From Gnetum montanum (Eukaryota; Streptophyta; Gnetopsida; Gnetales; Gnetaceae), in NCBI GenBank assembly GCA_015680685.1, contig MNCI01003613.1, positions 1,008,925 through 1,072,924 of the forward strand: a DNA stretch of 64,000 bases, in the 5' to 3' direction. Below the pieces are notes generated by a model. It ran no database searches, was not told the origin of the DNA, and saw only the letters and a program-made list of their open reading frames with translations. Below, piece by piece: positions 59,199 through 64,000 of the stretch. Both the position numbers and the translations under genes were made by a program. How positions within the stretch are numbered: position 1 is the first letter of the stretch; each line of letters opens with the position of its first letter.

Positions 59199-60044
59199 TC
59201 ATATTCTAGAACCCACTACTGCCGCTACCTGCACTGCTTCATGCACTATTTTGCGTCAATCAAGTGCATCTCTTATACGATTATCCAGAAATGCCCATGT
59301 ATCTTTCTATTCTGGAGAATAATCTATTGGCATATAAAGCTCTATTGCTACATATATTCCATCCAAAAGAGTGCGTTTCATATACCAATCAAAATCCAAC
59401 GATCAATCCCCAGCTGCATGTCAGATCTCATCCATTAAAAGAGCTTGTTGGGATGCTTAAAGCTGGTAGGAACATTAATTAGATTTTCCTGAATGCTCAA
59501 TGCTTGAGCCCATTTAGAAATGTAGGGAATCTGCAATTCTAAGTCCATACATATAATCTTAGTAAGGTGTTCATTAAGGGCAAGATTGGATAGTTCCTCT
59601 GCAAAGGAATCTACCTCTTCCACAAGCTTATTCAAACATTCATTCATAAAATGCTCAACGAGGGTAGTCTCTTTTCGAGGAAAGATCCTGATGATTGCTA
59701 GGGAAAGATCGACTTCTTTGGCACCTGCTAGCATTGCTTTTCTATCTATCCTACCACAGGCACGAGGTAGAGGGCAGCATCCATCACTGCAATACGGTCT
59801 TCTTTGATCACCTTGGGCTTCCCGTCCTCATTCTGGAATGATGAAGTTGAGATCTATGATGAATCAAACTCTTTCTTGGTGCTGCTCTCATTATTCGATG
59901 GAGAATCATTAGGTAATGGAGGCGGCGGTGTTGCTTGTGTATCTGAAAATTGACTGAAAAATGAAAGGTACAAGAAGAGGTTCCTTCTCCGAAGTTGTGA
60001 GAAACGCTTATCTGGTATGGAATCGTGCTGTAATTTCGTGTCAA
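59199..60044 (-). pseudogene. COQ9: COQ9-like pseudogene, intronless
   Basis: Minus strand. The sequence covers DRIAVMDAALYLVP (about 59790-59750), then KAMLAGAKEVDLS, FPRKETTLVEHFMNECLNKL, QIPYISKWAQALSIQ, VPTSFK, and after a stop MDEI, HAAGD, DFDWYMKRTLLDGIY, DTWAFLDNRIRDALD and a C-terminus ending at TGA 59199-59201. This is the order of plant COQ9, a mitochondrial lipid-binding protein needed for ubiquinone synthesis. It spans about 850 bp without introns, whereas I expect plant COQ9 genes to have several introns. A frameshift near 59745 and TAG/TGA stops break the frame. A processed retrocopy is likeliest, though no poly-A tail is visible on the expected side. Confidence 0.75.
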
Positions 60045-60479
60045 GTATTATGAAAATTAAGAAGAATTTATCCTGCAAATGATGGTTGTGGCACATGCTA
60101 AAATGTTCATTGGAATTCCACAATATATCCAGGAAAAGAAGAAAGGTTATTCCTAAAAATGGAAAACATTTTTTTCACGTACCAAGAGTTTGAGGAGATG
60201 CATTGTATTCTCAAAAGTCTATTCCATTAAATGGCTGAAATGTGACAACATTTCTTGCCCACCTTAAAAGTCTTTAAGAAATCTAAGATTAAAACTATTT
60301 GCCAATCCACACTAGCTGAATGGCATTTGCTATGTTCAACTCAAATAGAAATTTTTATTGAACATTTTTACATCTGAAACCTTAATGTATTTTGGGGAAG
60401 ATTCGGTTGCATTAAAATCTCATTCCTAAAACAAAACAAAAATTGTACAAGTGGAGATTATCATAAACTATGCTGCAGC

Positions 60480-60945
60480 AAGAAAGACAATGGTTAAAGT
60501 GACCTTCTTTGGAATCCTCATGTCACAGATTCTCTCATACTCCATCTCTCTAGTAATCTAAGCTTTATTCTCTTCCTCTTGTTTTAATGATGCTCCCACT
60601 TCTTTCGCCTCCACATTATTCACTCTAGCATTATTCTTGATAATTGTCCCCTTTCCATCTTCAGCCAGTTTCTTGGTTACTGACTTGTGATGCTTCTCAC
60701 TGCCAGTTTATTCTATATCCTGGGAAATGAAAGCTTTTCCCCAAGAATGGACATGATTAAGCTCTCCTTGAGGTTTAGCATTTGCTGCACATTGGTGGAA
60801 ATCACCCCAAATATTAGAGTGAATAGAGTGACCACCCGTGAGGAAGCTAAATTCATCTGAAAGCTAGAGCAAGAAAGGACTTTCAGTGGAAGTACCACGA
60901 GCTGTTTGTTTGCAAAAGGCTCTCAAAACATGTTCTGGGTAGTAT
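60480..60945 (-). pseudogene. Decayed coding trace, unrecognised
   Basis: The minus strand reads as protein-like sequence with few stops: MKRPFIPYYPEHVLRAFCKQ, TGGHSIHSNIWGDFHQCAAN, EKHHKSVTKKLAEDGKGT and MEYERICDMRIPKKVTL. A lysine/glutamate-rich C-terminal part ends near 60480. I cannot assign it. It lies upstream of the COQ9-like copy on the same strand but shows no link to COQ9. Confidence 0.35.
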
Positions 60946-61329
60946 GGAATGAAAGGCCTTTTCATCTGCAGTTTCCCAACTCACTCTTACGTGCAAATTG
61001 AAACCTTTTTTTTTTTCCTAATGAAATACCGAAGTTGATTTTTTGTGTTTTCTTGAGTTAGCTACAACTCCTTATATAATCCTATTTTGAAATCTCCTGC
61101 TTGCTTGTATAACTAACTTTCCTACTTCTAATATGGCCTGTTTATTTACCACAACGCGCTCATTTAAGCTTCCACTATGGTCCATACAACATGTAATAAT
61201 AACTTCTAATAAATAACCACTACTACGTACATATTTATTATATATTATATATTATTTTTATTTACTTTTTATTATATATATATAAATATTTATTTTATTA
61301 TTTATTTATATTCATTTAATTATCTTTTT
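60946..61329. other. AT-rich spacer
   Basis: Contains TATATATTATATATTATTT-type low-complexity DNA at about 61235-61310. No gene. Confidence 0.5.
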
Positions 61330-63640
61330 TAAAAATTTTATTAAGTTGTTGGTGGTTGACCAAATTAATGCTTAATGTGTAGGACATTGTATGAAAGCTT
61401 CAATTCTGTTCCACTTAATGTGGACACCTTGTATTTATCTTTTGACTCTTGCTTTTTGATTTGGAACAACCCTACCCTTTTTGTTGAAAACTTACTTGAC
61501 TTTTTCATATTTTATAATAATACAAGATCCCTAATTTTAAAAGTTCTTTTCACAACCTTCCTATTAAACCATCTCTTAATTTGAGAAGCATTTTTTAAAT
61601 AATTATCATTAGCTCTATCCATTTTAGCTTCTCTTTTAATAAGCAAGGCCATGAAATTTCTATCATTATCCATTTTTTTACTATATTTTTGCACAAAATC
61701 CAAAGTTGAGCTTATAAATTTATTTGTAACTCTTGTAGATAAACCATAAACCAAATTATAAGATGATGGTCCAATATCCTTTTTAAATCTTATATGGTCA
61801 ATCCACAATGTAGAGTGTAAGTAATTGATCTAATTTCCCAAATTACCCTCCATTGATTTTTTGATATAGGAAATAAGCCTTTTATTTGTGGATTTAGCTA
61901 AGCCATTTCCTTGAAGATAATAATGAGAAGAAGAAAATAGAAAAATTAATTTCTTTGATGCCCATTTTATAAATTCTTTGGATTGAAAAGAAGGTCCATT
62001 ATTAAAAACCAAAACTTCAAGCATACCAAAGCGATTTAGAATACGATCTTCTAAAAACTTAATTACATCTAATGTTGAATCGCTCTTTAAAGCTTTTGCT
62101 TCAAACCATTTACTAAAATAGTCATTAGCTGCAAGAATAAATTTATGTTTGGCCCTTGAAGGAGTAATTGTGCCCATAAAATCTAAGCCCCACTTTTGAA
62201 ATGACCTATTTGCAATTACTGATTTTAAAGGAGCTTTAGCCTTTTTGATTTTTGGTCCATGAATCTAACATTTATAACATCTTTCAATCTTTGAGCTAAT
62301 ATGTTGGTATATGCTAGGCCAATAAAAATCATAGTGGAGTATATGTTGCATGGTGGATTTAGGAGACTCATAAAATAGATTAGCATGATTATGGAATTGT
62401 TCTAAAATAAGATTAATTTGATCATTATCAACACATGCCAAGAAAACTCCTCTAAAGTTCTTTCTATATAAAATTTCATCTTTAACCATCAATTTACATA
62501 CCTTTTTAACTAAATCACTTTTCTAACTTGTAGTAAAATAATTCGAAACCTTTCTTGTAGTAAGAAGTTCTGGAATTTCTTCATAGCAATTTCCTTCATG
62601 AGCCCTTAACATATATATTTCAGCTTCTTTAGCTATTAACTTAGCTAATTCCATTCCTTTAATATTTTTACATAATTGTAATGAAAATTTAAAACCTTGA
62701 AGCTTTATAAGCCACTTCTACCTTTTCAATCCAATTTCATTTTGAGCTAAGAATTACTTAACTGTAGGCTCTATTAACATAGTATGAACCAATAAGCTTT
62801 CCAAGTAATATCTGAAATGTAGAAGTGCTTTAATAACCATGAATTCTTGTTTCTCTAAATTAGAATAATGTAGTTCTAAACCTTTAAGTTGATACCCAAA
62901 AAATTTAATTGGTTCATCTTGACTTTGGTATGTTTGAGTTAAAATAGTAGCAATTGAATTATGTGAATAAAAAGCATATAACCAAAAATCTTCCTTCAAT
63001 TTTGGTTTTACAAAGTATGGAACTTCTTGAATAGTCCTTTTAATTTTTGCTAGGGCTTTCTTTGATCTTGGTGTCTCTTTACTATGATATCCTTTTTTAG
63101 CATATGCATCAAAGGTTGGTAATTTCAGTGAATCATGGGATAATTTTCTTAATAGAGTTTATCTTTCCAAAGAAAGATCTAAGAGACTTTTTATTTGTTG
63201 GATGCTTAAATATTTTATATGACTTAAATTCATGAGTCATATATAGTAATTCCCTTTTGGGAAATTACATGACCTAGCAAGTTTCCAGATTTAACCCCAA
63301 AGATACATCTCTTAGGATTTAATGAAATACCATATTCATGACATCCATCAAAAATTTGTTGGATGTAACTGGTATGATCTTCCTTCCTCTTTGAATAGAC
63401 AATGATATCATCCAAATAAACCATGATGAATTTTCCTATCAAATCTTTAAAAGATAAATCCATAGTTCTTTGGACAGTAGCTCTAGCATTTGATAATTCA
63501 AATGGCATTCTTTTGTAAGCAAAAGTTCCCAATTTGGTGATGAATGCTATTTGATATCTATCATCCTTATCTACCATAATCTCAATCATTTGGATTTTGT
63601 ATATCTTTTTCCATAAGCATATATTTGCTAAAATTGTGTT
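61330..63640 (-). pseudogene. Ty3/gypsy RT-RNase H-integrase relic, continuing past the window
   Basis: Minus strand. RT section 63589-63230 is open: GTFAYKRMPFELSNA, FIMVYLDDIIVYSKRKEDH, GISLNPKRCIFGV and LLGHVIS. RNase H at 62999-62754 has LYAFYSHNSIATILTQ and LHYSNLEKQEFMVIKAL. The integrase zinc region at 62492-62265 has H, H, C, C (QFHNHAN to ERCYKC). The core at 62177-61830 has LAANDYFSKWFEAKAL. The C-terminal part runs 61808 to about 61340. The second catalytic D of the core reads N (VFNNGPSF) and the E position reads K (GNGLAKSTN), both explainable by G-to-A changes. No chromodomain seen. A different lineage from the Tat elements. Confidence 0.8.
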
Positions 63641-64000
63641 TGTAATTGATCACCTTTTGGAATTGAAATTTGAGTTAAATGCTAATGTTGTTTTGGATAT
63701 GATCTTATTTTCGAATTCTCACCTATTCTTTAGGAACCTGAGCAATTGATCATCATCTTCAAATACATATAAATGTTTTATATTATTTGGTATTGAGGGC
63801 TAATGTTCATTATCAATTACTACATAATTTTCAATCCTTTTTAAATATAATGTTGAAGTTGCCATTGCTAAATCATCTACCATATGGTTATTTTCCTTGC
63901 ATATATGCTCTATTTCATAGTGATAAAACTGGTCTAGCATTTTATAAATGAGTTGCTTATAAGGCCATAAGAATGAGCTTTTTACTATGAAATTGTCTTT
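63641..64000. other. Window edge, AT-rich, probably more of the same relic
   Basis: No clear motif. The N-terminal part of the RT region on the minus strand would be expected here. Confidence 0.3.

Noticed and set aside
1-64000. tRNA, rRNA or organelle-derived segments
   Set aside because: No tRNA cloverleaf arms, rRNA signature stretches or organelle genes noticed by eye; a tRNAscan-SE or Infernal run would be decisive.

Overview
This window looks like intergenic DNA of a seed plant with a very large, repeat-rich genome. The evidence is giant Ty3/gypsy elements of the Tat type, an Athila-type pol relic, a chromovirus-like relic, dispersed LTR-like pieces, and fragments resembling plant NINJA/AFP and COQ9 proteins. 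The species cannot be named from sequence alone. No intact host gene was found, and almost every reading frame is broken.

Layout. Positions 1-5068 are repeat-derived DNA holding one LTR-like piece (716-1893, minus) and a strict 45-bp tandem repeat (3487-3981). Positions 5069-43753 are one giant LTR retrotransposon (element A) bounded by the 5-bp duplication CTATA (5064-5068 and 43754-43758). A second giant element (B, 7433-26648) sits inside A's 5' leader. Removing B leaves A at about 19.5 kb; B is 19.2 kb. Both have the same plan: a 1.8-2.2 kb LTR, a primer-binding-like site, gag-protease, a degenerate tandem array, a long multi-exon gene on the OPPOSITE strand, a second array, RT-RNase H-second RNase H-integrase, a third array, a polypurine tract and an LTR. 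Positions 43759-64000 hold two more copies of the LTR-like family, three minus-strand gypsy pol relics (47.6-48.9, 54.0-56.7 and 61.3-64.0 kb), a decayed 354-codon minus-strand frame (50652-51713), a NINJA/AFP-like fragment (57859-58588), a COQ9 pseudogene (59199-60044), and a 308-N gap (53693-54000).

The most interesting item is the antisense gene between protease and reverse transcriptase. I modelled eight exons in both elements (14106-18749 and 31213-36015, minus strand). Each has a TATA box about 125-135 bp before the start codon. Exon 1 is 119 bp in both and exon 7 is 807 bp in both, and the reading frame is alignable although both copies now carry stops. The protein is unrecognised. A family of short palindromes built from GCTAYG/CRTAGC half-sites occurs upstream of the LTR TATA box, upstream of the antisense gene's TATA box and inside that gene's introns. 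Degenerate arrays sharing the core CCTWAAACTAG flank the antisense gene on both sides and recur between integrase and the 3' LTR. A conserved 3' splice-like site just before the RT frame suggests, by analogy with Ogre elements, that the whole antisense block may lie within a sense-strand intron. This intron is inferred only.
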